This document shows, one piece after another, positions 23,560 through 35,499 of a stretch of DNA of 64,000 nucleotides. The position numbers and the translations under genes are program-made. The DNA is from Theobroma cacao. Taxonomy: Eukaryota; Streptophyta; Magnoliopsida; Malvales; Malvaceae. The notes beneath the pieces were generated by a model. It was not told the origin of the DNA, made no database searches, and was given only the letters and a program-made list of their open reading frames with translations. The stretch lies in the NCBI RefSeq assembly GCF_000208745.1, contig NC_030856.1, positions 15,650,099 to 15,714,098 on the forward strand, given 5' to 3'. Each line of letters begins with the position of its first letter. Positions within the stretch are counted from its first letter, which is position 1.

Positions 23560-24500
23560 TTTGAATAGACTGGATTAAAGAAGCACAAAGTAAAGATGAG
23601 TTTGTAGTTAAGGCCTTAGAAGATTCTCAAGGAAGGAAAAGGAAGATGTTTACTAAAAGCACAGATGGAGTGCTGAGGTATGGATCCAGACTTTATGTAC
23701 CCAATAGTGGTGGATTAAGAAGGGAAATATTGGAGGAAGCGCATATGGCAGCCTATGTGGTACATCTAGGGGCTACAAAGATGTATCAGGATTTGAAAGA
23801 GGTGTATTGGTGGGAAAGACTTAAGAAAGATGTAGCTGACTTTGTCTCCAAGTGCCTGGTTTGTCAATAGGTTAAGGCTGAGCATTAAAAGCCTACGGGG
23901 CTACTACAGCCATTACCAGTGCTCGAATGGAAGTGGGAGCATATTTCAATGGATTTCGTAACGAGTTTGCCTCAAACTAGGCGGGGATATGACTCAATTT
24001 GGATAATAGAAGACCGGTTAACAAAGTCAGCCCATTTTCTTCCAATTAAGACTACTTATGAGGCTGCCCAATATGCTCAAGTTTATGTGGATGAGATAGT
24101 ACGACAGCATGGTATTCCCATTTCTATAGTATCTAACAGAGGAGCACAGTTCACTAGTAGGTTATGGGGAAAGTTGCAGAAAGCATTGGGCACTAAGTTG
24201 GATTTTAGTACAACATTCCACCCACAGACTAATGGACAGTCTGAACGAACGATACAGACATTAGAAGATATGTTGAGGGCCTGTGTGATAGACCTTCGGG
24301 TCAGGTGGGATCGATATCTACTCTTAGTAGAGTTTGCCTACAGCAACAATTTCCAAGCTAGCGTCCAGATGGCACCCTTTGAGGCACTATACGGACGGAG
24401 GTGTAGGTCACCTATTAGATGCTAGAGCTGGGAGAAAGGAAACTCTTAGGGTCTGAGTTGGTGTAGGACACCACTGAGAAGATACATATGATTCGATAGA
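23560..24500 (+). pseudogene. Integrase of gypsy pol (broken, catalytic Asp changed)
   Basis: This would insert the DNA copy into the genome. The zinc-binding part at about 23,733-23,868 has two His and the CLVC pair. The catalytic core has Asp in MDF (23,952-23,954) and Glu in QSER (24,243-24,245). The second catalytic Asp is Asn: AAC at 24,135-24,137 within the motif SNRGAQF, where the family has SDR. Stops lie at 23,562, 23,868, 23,886 and 24,423. A frameshift between 24,425 and about 24,449 moves to the frame used by the C-terminal domain. Two TAG codons after it (near 24,464 and 24,497) stand where Gln is usual. Confidence 0.9.
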
Positions 24501-24502
24501 GA

Positions 24503-24991
24503 ATGTTGTCAGCACAAAGTAGGAAAAAGTCATATGTTGATAATAGATGGAGAGACTTAGAATGTCAAGTGGGAGATCACGTATTTTTTAAGGTCTCAGC
24601 AACAAAAGGGGTAATGAGGTTCGGTAAGATAGGAAAATTAAGTCCTCGGTATATAGGAACCTTTAAGATCTTAGAAAAGGTTGGAGCTGTGGCGTATCAT
24701 TTGGCGCTACCACCAGACCTTTCGAATATTCACACCGTATTCCATGTGTCAATGCTTAGAAAATATAACCCCGATCCATCTCATGTAATACGATATAAAA
24801 CCATCCAGTTGCAAGATGATCTAACCTATGAGGAACAACTAGTGGCTATCCTTGATAAGCAAGTCAAAAAGCTCCGTTCGAAGGATGTAGCCTCAGTGAA
24901 AGTGTTATGCCAAAACCACACCAATGAAGAGGTAACGTGGGAAGCCGATGAGGAAATGCGGACCAAATATCCACACTTCTTTGATGCTTAG
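24503..24991 (+). pseudogene. Integrase C-terminal and chromodomain-like segment
   Basis: The open stretch of 162 codons keeps the GPY/F-type region (KLSPRYIGTFKILEKVG, residues about 48-64) and the linker HVSMLRKY. The final ~60 residues (LTYEEQLVAILDKQ to YPHFFDA) match the chromodomain-like tail of Tekay/Del chromoviruses, which is thought to guide insertion into heterochromatin. The usual LWRNH appears as LCQNH. TAG ends it at 24,989-24,991, close to the polypurine tract. The first ATG is not a native start; this is the end of the Pol polyprotein. Confidence 0.88.
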
Positions 24992-25034
24992 AGTTATGTT
25001 ATCTTATAGTTGAATTTAAATTTGGGGACTGAAT

Positions 25035-25053
25035 TTCTTTAAGTAGGGGTGAA
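25035..25053 (+). other. Polypurine tract of the gypsy element
   Basis: TTTCTTTAAGTAGGGGTGAA directly precedes the 3' LTR start TGTGAGAC, following the conserved phrase TTTGGGGACTGAA common in Tekay/Del elements. Confidence 0.75.
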
Positions 25054-26597
25054 TGTGAGACTTTGACCTTTATAGACTCGTAGATAGAAGTAGATGCGAT
25101 ATCTCTTATCAGGTGTAATTTCGTCATTTCCTTAGGAAGCCCCTAAAAGTAAGATTTTAAACAATTTTATGGCCTAAGTAGGCCTAAGGTATAAATGGAT
25201 GATTAAATAAGGGCAAAATGATGAAGGAAATAAAAATGATGATGATTTCCACGGTAGGGGCAAAATAATCATTTTTTCACCTCGGGTGAAAATTTTTAAG
25301 TTTTCATGAACCCGAGCATTCCTGGACCATTATGGACCTTGTCTTAGTGTCAAATGAGTAAAAGATTGTGTAAAGGATTGGAGGCAAACAAGTTGACTTG
25401 TCAAGGCATTTTGGTAATTTAAGTGGAGTGGATAAGCTTGGGCTATAAATATCTTTTTCTTCCAGCAGTTTCTTCTCCTATTTTCCAACAACTTCTTCTT
25501 CTTTTTCCTTCTTCGCTTTCACGTTGCTTCCAACCTCCATGGAAGCTTGATATGAACCTCCCTAACCTCCATCAAAATAGCTCCATTTTACTTGCTTTTG
25601 GTGCACCCTTTTATAAATCCTTGTGCTCTTCCACTCTCTCTTTAAAACCCTTGAAAAAAATCTTATTTCCATACTGTCTCTCACTAGGTAGGTGCTTTAG
25701 AGAGAGAAAATGGAAGCTTTATTAATAGCTTGAAAGTTTTTGGAAGGAATTTCAAGCACAAAGCTACCATGGTGAGTAGTGAACTAGAATTGATTTTTAG
25801 TGTTGAAAATGATTAATGTTTAGACTTGTGGGTATTTTGGTAGTTGAGGTTGGAAATTCACTTTGGAGTGATTAGAATAGTGAAAATGGATAGCAATTTC
25901 ATGGCACTTGGAAACTAGTAGATGATAGCTTGTAGAACTTGTGATTATGAGAATTGAGTTAATTGTGATGTTAATGTGATGATAGGTTCCAATGAAGCCC
26001 CATCGTCCCATTTGGACCATTAGGGAAGTTAGAATCGACTAAAGGTTCAACGAAATACTGGTGAGTGGACTTGCATTTTGAACTTGTTTTGGGAATGTGA
26101 ATGTGTTTGCACAAGATATTTGAATGATTTTATCCAACTTTTCTTTGCAAATGTGTGCCAGGGAACAAGCCTTGATTAAATGTTTTTGATATTGTGAAAT
26201 GTGAGATGTGTATAAGGATTAATCCGTATGCTTTATATTATGTTGGTAGGTGTGTATATATCTTATGAATATGTGTTGTGTATCTATGAATGATGTTGGG
26301 TGGTGATGTTGAAGTGTGCAAGTAGAGAGTGCGCACATGATGATGATGGAGTGTGCGAGTAGCGACTGGAGTGCACATGTGATGATAATAGAGTGTGCGA
26401 GTAGGGAGTGCACACATGATGCCGATGTATGTATATGTAATTGTGTGTGTTATAGAAAGCTCATGAATATGATTTATGGTTGTAATGCATGTTAAATTTG
26501 GTAGATGAAACTTTAGAATTTCCCATTTTCTTGCAAATTGATTTTTTATGGCAACACCAAATGGATTTTTAGTGCAAAGGAGGTCCTTTCTACACTT
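25054..26597 (+). mobile_element. 3' LTR of the gypsy element, truncated
   Basis: It matches the 5' LTR from its first base to the phrase CCTTTCTACACTT, then breaks at 26,598. The last ~1 kb (palindromes, acceptor, terminal repeat) is absent. The TATA box is at 25,443 (389 bp from the start). Both members of putative intron 1 are present, at about 25,770 and 25,986. Confidence 0.88.
25443..25451 (+). promoter_or_regulatory. TATA box of the gypsy 3' LTR
   Basis: CTATAAATA, 389 bp from the LTR start. Confidence 0.65.
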
Positions 26598-26997
26598 CAA
26601 TCAATTAATCCTTAATCTACTTTCACATTTTTCATCCTCACCATTCGCAATAATTTAACATACAATCCACATACTTTGAACCAAAGAAAGCCAACACAAC
26701 ACAATGTAGTCACATTGCATGCTTACCTTTCAGGTTTAGATTGAATTCCACAAATAGGTCATCATTTCCTTACATCCTCGGTCATCATTGCTGCCACAAG
26801 CAGAGACAATTAATACACATCTCATTTCTCCTTTATACTTGTGATTTCATGACTAAAACACTTACCCATTGCTTACATAGCTCAAAATCACCATGCATTC
26901 CAAGATTAACCCACATGGATGCATCTATTTCTTTCAAATCTTGTAGATCTTTGCTGTCACAAATATTCTCACTTTATAATCGGTACACAAGGGATGC
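26598..26997 (-). mobile_element. LTR fragment (minus strand, B-related)
   Basis: The reverse complement shares the GACAGCAAAGATCTAC-type and tgcatgcaatgtga-type phrases with the middle of B LTRs (compare 56,220-56,460 and 14,860-14,960). Its left edge is the abrupt end of the gypsy 3' LTR and its right edge is a new LTR terminus at 26,998. Confidence 0.55.
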
Positions 26998-27046
26998 TGT
27001 CACAGCCCAAATCTCAGGCTATGATTGGCGCATGGACCCAATGGGC
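26998..27046 (-). mobile_element. Isolated 49-bp LTR terminus
   Basis: TGTCACAGCCCAAATC starts a terminal repeat that runs only to ccaatgggc. The same terminus then begins again at 27,047. This looks like an LTR interrupted 49 bp from its end by another LTR of the same family. The rest of the interrupted copy was not found in the window. Confidence 0.65.
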
Positions 27047-29621
27047 TGTCACAGCCCAAAACTTTGGGCCATGATCGACACATGGGCCCAATAGGCAAAG
27101 CCCACCAGGCCTAAGCAAGCCTCTCTATGTAAACTTGTTAGTAGTCCATCTATCACTTCTTTTTTCTTTAGGATCTAAAACTTGTAATTTCAAATAACAA
27201 TCTCTTCAAAATTTAAATCGTGAAAACCAAGTAATACAAAGTTCACAACAAATCTCACAATTTATATTAAACCATCACATATAAACATACAACAAACCCT
27301 TGACAACAAGTGGAGTGACTCTAGGCGTGGGTGCTATCATTGAGAGTCGTAGTGAACCTACCGAAAGATGAATAGGAGGGAGCATATGGACCTAGGATTC
27401 AACTACCTTTGATCCTAAAAACGAAAACATGAAGTTGAAAAGGGTGAGTATAAACCTAGTGAGTGAACATAGGAAGGGAACAAGAAAACGATATGAAGAT
27501 TTTTTGAAAACATGATGCACTTATATTGAAACCATGCAATTTGTATATCATAAAAAAACTCGATGCCATGTTGACTTTTAAATCATTTTAAAACATTTAG
27601 GAAATTCAACTTTCAACATTCAATGTAATCACATTTCAAACATGCATGAAACACATCAAGGTCAATCCTAATTAGACAACATGGCTCAACGCACACAATT
27701 GCCATCCTCAACTCAGCTCATGTGCACTCTCACACCGCACATAGCTAATATCCTCATGTGCACTCCCACACCGCACATGGTAAATATCATGTGCATTCCC
27801 ACATCGCACATGGCATATATCATGTGCATTCCCACACCGCACATGGCATATATCATCATCATCGTGTGCAATCCTACATCGCACACCACATCCCCATCAT
27901 GTGCACTCCCACACCGCACATGACAAATGTCATCATCGTGTTCACTCCCACACCGCACACCACCATCACAGTCATGTGCACTCCCACTCCGCACACGCAT
28001 GGTTATCATTATCATTCAACAATACAGTTTAATGCATGGCACACATAACAACATGTAACAAGAATCTTTGCATCACAATACATCACATGCCACAATTCAA
28101 TTGTCAATTCAACATAATATTTCAAATACGTAATTCTTCACATTATGCATTTAAAAACTTAGAAGTATCACTTTTGAAAAGCTTGTTCATGTACATAAAT
28201 TTTAAAAGAGTCAACCAAGGACATTCTATCATTTCATTCAACACATATGCATTTGTTCAAAACCTTTTAAATGCAAGTTCACTCACCTTACAAAACTAGC
28301 ACCAACAAGGTCATAATCCAAGTAAGACCTGAAGTATCGTTAGCACCTATATTTGTCAATAAACCATAACAACCTCGATTATGTCATAAATTGAATCTAA
28401 TAACTTTAATAAATTTACACTAGACAATCTACACTCTAACCTAACATTTAACATAAATTTCTAGTCTAATTTACAAACCCCTTAGACCAACTGTTCCAAT
28501 TTAAAGATTCTTTACTTGGATGAGCTTGGAGGTACACAAATAAATAGAAACCTAATACTTCCAAGAAAAGAAATTTGAAGAAAATTAAGAAATAAAATCT
28601 GAAAATATATATAAACCCATGAATTTCAAAATCCAAGAGTTGAAAATATTTACCTTTTGGCTTTAAAACGTAGATCCAAAGCTAAAAAGCTTAGGTAGTG
28701 TTGAAAGCAGAGTATAATGGAAAAATGAAGAAAAGAAAAAGAGATTTTTCTTTCTCTCTCCTAAAGCCCATTTGTCATGAAAATGGGTGGAGAATGATGG
28801 ATTGATGACCAAGGAGAAGATAAAAAAATGAAGAATTAAGAGAAGAAAGAAAGAAAAAGAAAATAGATCGATTTTTGTTGCAAGGGAGAAAATGGCATTG
28901 GGTTGGAAGAGAAGAAGAAAATGCCTTATGGAGAAGATAAGGATCAGCCATGGATAAGAAGGAAAAAGGTGAAAGCTTCCTTTGGAAGCTTTAACCAAGC
29001 TCATGGAAAAATTATCGTTTTGCCCTCCAAGTTTCTCCCTTTTATAATTTAGTCCTCCTAACAATCTTTTAATTCCAATTTCCTTTTATTTTTCTTCCTT
29101 TACATGTGTGAAAAGAAAATATAAAGTTTGCACTTCAACGCGGTATCACCATAATATTTAAATATTTACTTACCTACTCTAGCTCTATTTAATAAAGACA
29201 CACGGACACAACTAAATAAAGACACACGAGCACAACTATCGCTGTTTTTCTTCGAAATTCTTTCTTATTTCTTCTCCTTTACTTAGATTAGCCATATACT
29301 CCTCCTTCATGATTAATTTCAACCACAGATAAGATATTAATATTTTAATATTATTTTATTTCAAAATTCTCCACTAGCCTTCTAGGGCTCCAAAAAATCT
29401 TATGTTGCCCTGGTTCACTTTTGGATCACTTTTTATCTCGTTAATTTCTCCTTAATAAAAATATTATTATTTAATTGTTATTTCCTCGTGTGCAAAATAT
29501 TTTACTTTAGAATATTCCTTTCACCTACCACTGCTCTTTGACACTTAAATCCACGTCAATTAGCCCTTTGTCTTATTGATAAGGTTATGTTGACTACTAT
29601 ACGAGGGTACGGGGTATCACA
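27047..29621 (-). mobile_element. Chimeric B-type LTR, 3' LTR of a minus-strand element
   Basis: In its own direction it starts TGTGATACCCCGTAC and ends CTGTGACA. A polypurine tract adjoins its start at 29,622, so it is a 3' LTR. It has the B-type AT-rich block near 29,335-29,360 and the longest GTGCAC array in the window (27,717-27,998). Confidence 0.82.
27717..27998 (-). repeat. Eight-unit tandem repeat, unit 33-42 bp
   Basis: Each unit has the form CATGTGCACTCCCACACCGC then acatgg and a variable AT-rich spacer. Open frames through it encode repeating His-Thr-Pro peptides and are by-products of the repeat. Confidence 0.8.
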
Positions 29622-29640
29622 GTGTCCCCCACTTAAAAAG
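29622..29640 (-). other. Polypurine tract
   Basis: The minus strand reads CTTTTTAAGTGGGGGACAC immediately before TGTGATACC. It is preceded by the GAATTCGAGGATGGATT phrase typical of gypsy elements of this type. Confidence 0.8.
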
Positions 29641-32600
29641 AATCCATCCTCGAATTCACCTTAACATCAGGTTGTTAATCTCACTCAATGATTTTATTTT
29701 ATTTCCTTCTTCATGGGGAATTTTGATTTATTCACCTCGTTACCTTCAGTTCGACTAGAACACTTGACAAGGTCAGGGTACGTAACTTAGACCTTTTATC
29801 ATCTTTGAATCAAATAACAGTACCCTTCAACCATTGTTCTCTCTCATCACTAAAATCTCAAGTATGCCTTTAATTCCATTACTAACCTTAAACATATCTT
29901 TATTTCGATTCTTGTCAAACTTTTTGACATTCATTTGCCTTATCCCCACGCATTATCACACAACTTATGGCATTATAAGCATGCCCTATTCATTCCTATA
30001 CATATTTCCAACATTATGGAGAGTTGAATCTTTCAACCATTCCCTCATTCTTCATATTTATCTCGTATTTCTGTAACTTAAATCTTCTTAATCATATTTG
30101 TCCATCTTTTATGGCTTAATCACGCTACAAGTTATATTTCCTTGATATCATTTCTTTAACTGTTACTTCAAAAATTTCTTATATCAACATAGATCAATTT
30201 CTGATAGGATTTCTTATCATTGCATTATCTATACAACTCATCAAATATATTGAGTTCAAATTTCAAATCACTAAGAACAATTCTTCACTTTAATTGAGCA
30301 CATCACTAACTCCACACATATGTATGTACATACACATTCAAGTGTCAACGTTCCTTATTAGGTGTGGGAATCCTTGTGTTCAAGTGCTTTCAGACTACAT
30401 TTCCCTTTATTTGTTCCCATCCATAACCAAGATTCAATATAATAATTCTCATAGTGCATGTCAACACTTTCATATTTAATCTACGAACATTAAGGTATAA
30501 TCAATTTCAAATTGCCCTTTTTGGTTGTTTGAATTACCATTCAACTTGCATCTTACCACAAGTTATCTGTTACGTAATCCATAGAATTCTCATTATGCCT
30601 ATGCATAACTTCATATCATATATATCATTGCCAACTATATGCTTAAGTTTCATCGTACTATATATCCTTACATCACAATGTCATTAATCACATCTCACTT
30701 GCCAAATGTCATTTTCATTAAATTATAATCTAGTATTCATATATGCTTTATAATCTCATTGATTGTTCAAGGATTCATCCTTACTTGATCATTGCATCTT
30801 ACGCAATACCATAATACCTAAAAGTTATCCTTTTTTCTCAATTATCTTTCATACCTCTAACATATATATTCCATCCTTATTGCATTTTGATATTAATTAG
30901 TCACTTAAGACTTAGACTCCTTCGAATTACGCATGCCTCACGCATTTTTTATTTCCAATTTCCATAATACATTATGAGGTTTTCATTATCCGACTTCATT
31001 ATCAAGGTTACCTTCAGTCATCTTTTGTACCATTCTTTCAAACTAATATAACACCATTCTCCCTTAGCCAATTTACAATTTGTACTTGATATTGCAAGAC
31101 TTGAAACAAAGTTCTTCTCAAGTACTTTTTAATGTCAATACGGATATCACTTTCAGCTTACAACTTCCTTTTTGTAACCACGTAACTTAATGCTTGTTTT
31201 CATAAGATTCATAGCAGGATTCCTCTTCAGTATTTCCTTGTAGATACTTACCTTAGACTTATGTTTTATCGCATATGATCACTTAACCCATAGTTTAGTC
31301 GTTAAGCTCCTTAGCAAGTTTCAAAATCCCACATATTATACTTGCTGTGTATGTTTGGTAATTCCTTCTCAAAGATGTTCATGCATTCCCAAAACACTTA
31401 ATCACTTATTTGCTCTTTAACGTTATATTAATTCATTTTCTATGCCACGCTTGTAATCCTTCATTCACAATTTCATCACTTGGTATTGACATCCCTCGTC
31501 AATGTTTCATACGTTCATCTAACGTTTCACTCATTTTTTTAACAAGACTTAATCTTTAGGATTTGACTATAGTCAACATATTATTCATCTTAATACTTCA
31601 CATGGTAATTTATCTCAATGTAGCCATCTTGAGAACTCTCTAACTTCTCTTTTACTTACATGCCAATATATAAGGAAACAAAGAAACCTTTCAATTCACT
31701 CATATAAACACCTTTCCAATGTACTTAAAACTCCAAATAACAAAACTCAACATCAAGACCATTGACTATACTTCATCTTGTGAGTTTCATCTTCATGCCA
31801 CTCACAATGTGATCGTGCTTTTTAGCCATGAAGGGTTCTTAGCGCGATAACGTTGGGCAATTAGGGCTGCGGCATTGCAACTGCTGGAATTTACTTTATC
31901 AAACAATTCTTCTACCTTTAAGATTACTACACTAATCATTCTCAACCACATGGCTTTCCTCTAAGCCTATACTGCAATTTCTTTAATCGTTTATATTCTC
32001 TTACTTATCACATACACTATGCCTAGCCAACATCTTTAAACTTTCGTTATCTCTTAACACTTGTTATCAATCACATAAGTCTCACTTAACAACATCCTTC
32101 CCGTATTGTATGATGAATTCTCAATTACATACTATCACACATAATTACTCACCAATTCTAGTATTTCATAATTCCTTAATATTCGCAACTGATTGTTTTC
32201 CTTGTCTCGTAACTCACATAGTTCAATCACTTCAACTTAAAATTGTCATGAAATTTGTCCATGTTAATCATTCTCCTTATGCTTACCTTATTATTGATTC
32301 AAGAATTTATTCTTCCCTTATTTTTACAATCACTTCCAATGATGTATATCATGTCATTTATCATCACACAATATCATGGCACTACGTGCCTCCATTCCAT
32401 CAACTTTCATAGTCCACAAGAAATAGTCAAGAGATTCACTAACTTTTACAAATGCTAATCTCATCCAACCATTCATAACAAGTTTCAAACACTCAGCCAA
32501 ATCATTAAATTAACTACCACATAACCAGTTCAAATCACATGAAATTAACTATATCTTAAATTCTCCAAACACATAAGTTACAACTTCAAGTGTATGCCTA

Positions 32601-32689
32601 CGTATTGATAACCTTCATATCTTTCATGATCATGAAAATCGTAAATTGCCAACTTGCCTTTTTATCACAAGTGCACATACAAATCATTT
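29641..32689 (-). mobile_element. Non-coding internal region of a minus-strand LTR element
   Basis: Three kilobases of AT-rich DNA with no gag or pol motif in any frame. The open frames at 29,834-30,076 and 32,110-32,412 are short and composition-driven. The right end (31,850-32,690) parallels 15,935-16,100 and, in reverse, 62,720-62,800. Without a coding core it resembles a large non-autonomous derivative (LARD type). No primer site or left-end LTR was recognised. Confidence 0.55.
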
Positions 32690-34862
32690 TATTAGTTTAG
32701 TTTAATTTATTTTTAAATATTTATTTTAAGTTATTGATATTAGTTTTACATTATTTATAATTATTTTATGTTTTTATAGGAGTAGGATCAAAAATAATTT
32801 CAATTGGTGAATAAAGGTGCATAATGGACTGTTGCTCTATTTGCATATGTTTCAGTTTTTCATGTATTTACAGAAGTCCAAATGACATGATTTCTGAACT
32901 ATTTGAAAGCTAAGAGGCAGGGATACAACTTTGATGTTTACAACTTTTCCCGGTTCTGATCAAAAAGTGGTCAAAATTCTTTTTCAAAGTGAAAGCACTA
33001 CACCAAAAGAACAAAAAGGGGCTTTTTTGTAAATTACGTGAAACTTTGATTGACTTTAGAGATAAATATCTAAAGTTCCAACACTCTCTTCATCTTCATC
33101 TCATTTCTTCTCTCTGTTTTGTAGAACTTTCATCCTCCATTGAAAGAAACCTTAAAACCTCCATAACCTTCTCATACTAACTCCAAAATTCATGTTTTTG
33201 CACACTTTTTCATAGGGTCTTTCGTTCTCTTTCACTTTTTCACCTCAAAAACCCTCAAAAAAAGTTTTTCCTCTGCACTTTCTCTCACTAGCTGAACATT
33301 TTTAGAGAGGAAATCTCTTCAAATTAGCTTGACAACTCTTGAAGGAGTTCTCCCCTTTTAATCCTCACTAAGAAAATTCAACTACATGTCCACCAAGGTG
33401 AGAAATGACTTAAGATTGATTTTAAGTTGTTATAGATGGCCAATAATTAGATTTGTGGGCTGTTATATTTTTTATGGTTATATTGTGTGTGATAAGTTCC
33501 AATGAGGCCCCACATGTCCATTTGGAGCATTAGTTGAAGTTAGAGTCGATCAAAAGAATCAACAAGGACGAATGAGTGAACTTGCATTAAATTATTTTTG
33601 GGAAATACATATGTGTTGAGATGAAGCACTTCAATAATTATATTTGACTTTTTTTCTCTAAATCATGCTTGGGAACAAGCCCTTGATGAAACGTTTTATG
33701 TTGTAAAATGTGTAATGTGATGAACCCATGTGTTCCTATATTCTGATGATATATATGCTATTCATTGAATGATAATATTGTGTGATAATTGTAACTATGG
33801 GTGTGCAGGTGGAAGTGCACATGCAGGTGATGACGGGTGATTCTAGCTTTGTGCGGTATGGGAGTGCACATGAGCTGATAACCGATGGATGACGATTCCA
33901 ACTTTGTACTGTGTGGGAGTGCACATGACCTGATGATCGGTGGATGAGGATTTCAGCTATGTGCGGTGTGAGAGTGCACATGAGCTGATGATCAATTGAT
34001 GATGATTTCAGCTATGTGCGGTATGGGAGTGCACATGAGCTGATGAGCCAGTGGTTGTATACATGTTTACACATACCATAGAAACGTTAGAGAAACTATT
34101 ATGTGATTGCAATGAATATTGAATGTTAAAATTGTTAATTGTTTCCAAATTGATTTTCAATGCAACGAGAAACTCTCTGCCTTGCTTGTCTTGCTTGGAT
34201 ATTTATTGTAGTTTTCACTCTTTCCAACTTCGTTGTTGATCATAGATCTTTCACTCTAAGGGATTAAATAACCAAAGGTTTAATTAAGGGGCTTTACAAG
34301 AAATTAAGCTAAATTGTATTGTTTTTAACATAAGTGCATCATGTTTTCTACAACTTTTCGTATCGTTTGCTTATTCCCTTCCTATGTTCACTCATTAGGT
34401 TTATACTCACCCTTTTAAACTTTATGTTTTCAGAGTCGAAGGCAGTTGGGACCTAGATTGAGGTGTCCACATATATTCATCTTTTTGGTAGGTACCATGG
34501 CGTTCAATAGTTGTACCTTCACCCAAAGTCACTCCGCTGGTAGTCAAGAGTCTTTTGCCTGTGTATGCGCACATGTGATGTAAATCACCAAGATTCATAG
34601 TATAAACAATATACGTATATTTTGATCGATGATGCCACTATGAGTTGAAAATGGGTGATATTACTTTGGATGATCTAAATGTAAGTATTTGATTGTCATA
34701 GTATATCACTGAATATTTTTATAGTTGAGAATTACGAAATTTGACTTTAAGAATGATTGTTGAAATGACGATCGAGATTACATAAAGAGGCTTGCTTAGG
34801 CTTAGTGGGCTATGCCCATTGTGCCCATGCATTGGTCATGGCCCTAAAATTAAGTTGTGACA
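32690..34862 (+). mobile_element. C-type LTR with a degraded start
   Basis: From about 32,740 it follows the C LTR at 37,906-40,573. Shared landmarks are the phrase GTAGGATCAAAAATAATTTC, the donor near CCAAGGTGAGAAATG (about 33,395), the GTGCAC array (33,795-34,050), the CTCATTAGGTTTATACTCAC block, and the end GTTGTGACA at 34,862. The first ~50 bases do not match the TGTAGTACC start, so the left boundary is approximate. It ends inside Athila-like coding sequence, so it inserted there. Confidence 0.75.
33795..34055 (+). repeat. GTGCAC tandem repeat, about 65-bp units
   Basis: Four units with the pattern TGTGCGGTATGGGAGTGCAC then ATGAGCTGATGA. The longer spacing than in the 27,717 array suggests independent amplification of the same core. 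Confidence 0.65.
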
Positions 34863-35400
34863 AAGAAGCTTCATATTAATATCGTTTTTGCTGAAGTTTG
34901 GAAAAACATGCTAAGCGATGTGAAGTTTTGGAAAGACATCTTAACCAAAAATGGGAAATTGGAAGAGTTTGAGATAGTTGCACTTACTGAGGAGTGTAGT
35001 GCTATAATATAGAATAAGCTTCCACTAAAGCTTAAGGATTTAAGGAGTTTTTCTGTTCCTTGCACTATTGGTAGTTTTAAAATTTTTAAAGCTTTTTGTG
35101 ATTTGGGTGGTAGTGTTTCAATAATGCCTTTTTTTGTTGCTAGGAAACTTGGATTTAAAGAGATACAGCCTGCTACAATTACATTGCAATTAGTAGACAA
35201 ATCGATTAGGCACCCGTTGGGATTACAAAGGATGGTTTGGTTAAAGTTGAACATTTGTACATTCCAGTGGACTTCATTGTGCTTGCGATGGAAGATGTCG
35301 AAATTCCTATTATTTTAGGATGACCATTCTCAACTACAATAAAGGCAATCATAGATGTGAAGAATGGCAAAATAACTTTCAAAGTTGACAGGATGAATTA
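34863..35400 (+). pseudogene. Athila-like gag end and protease (relic)
   Basis: This would be the linker and aspartic protease of a Tat/Athila-type Ty3/gypsy polyprotein. Residues read KLPLKLKDLRSFSVPCTIG then FCDLGGSVSIMP at 35,095-35,130. The family's catalytic motif is DLGAS. The segment VTLQL-like (here ITLQLVDKS) follows. A TAG (about 35,010) and a frameshift near 35,220 break it. The open part runs 35,103-35,318. The left end is an LTR inserted at 34,862. Confidence 0.75.
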
Positions 35401-35499
35401 ATGTTTAATTTGTTCAATGCATTTAAGTATCCCTTTATATATAGTTGCTATAAAGTGGATTCAATTGATAAGCTAGCTAAAGAGGAATTTGACGAGAAT

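Larger units (their letters stand above)
17364..26597 (+). mobile_element. Ty3/gypsy chromovirus-type element (Tekay/Del-like), 3' end truncated
   Basis: The order is LTR (17,364-19,916), primer site (19,921), gag, protease, reverse transcriptase, RNase H, integrase, chromodomain-like tail, polypurine tract (about 25,035), then 3' LTR (from 25,054) cut at 26,597. The order protease-RT-RNase H-integrase-chromodomain is that of plant chromoviruses. It is the only element here with recognisable pol. It cannot be active: more than ten in-frame stops, three frameshifts and a lost integrase catalytic residue are visible. No right target duplication can be found because the 3' end is missing. Confidence 0.92.

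Noticed and set aside
17364..26597. Complete, possibly active retrotransposon
   Set aside because: More than ten stops, three frameshifts, catalytic Asp-to-Asn in integrase, and a truncated 3' LTR.
27717..27998. Regularly spaced repeats resembling a CRISPR array
   Set aside because: Units abut with decayed spacers, the array lies in a plant LTR, and the same array occurs in a dozen LTR copies.
27681..28048. Open frames on both strands encoding repeating His-Thr-Pro or Cys-Gly peptides
   Set aside because: They are translations of the 33-42 bp tandem repeat; all frames stay open because the repeat lacks stops.
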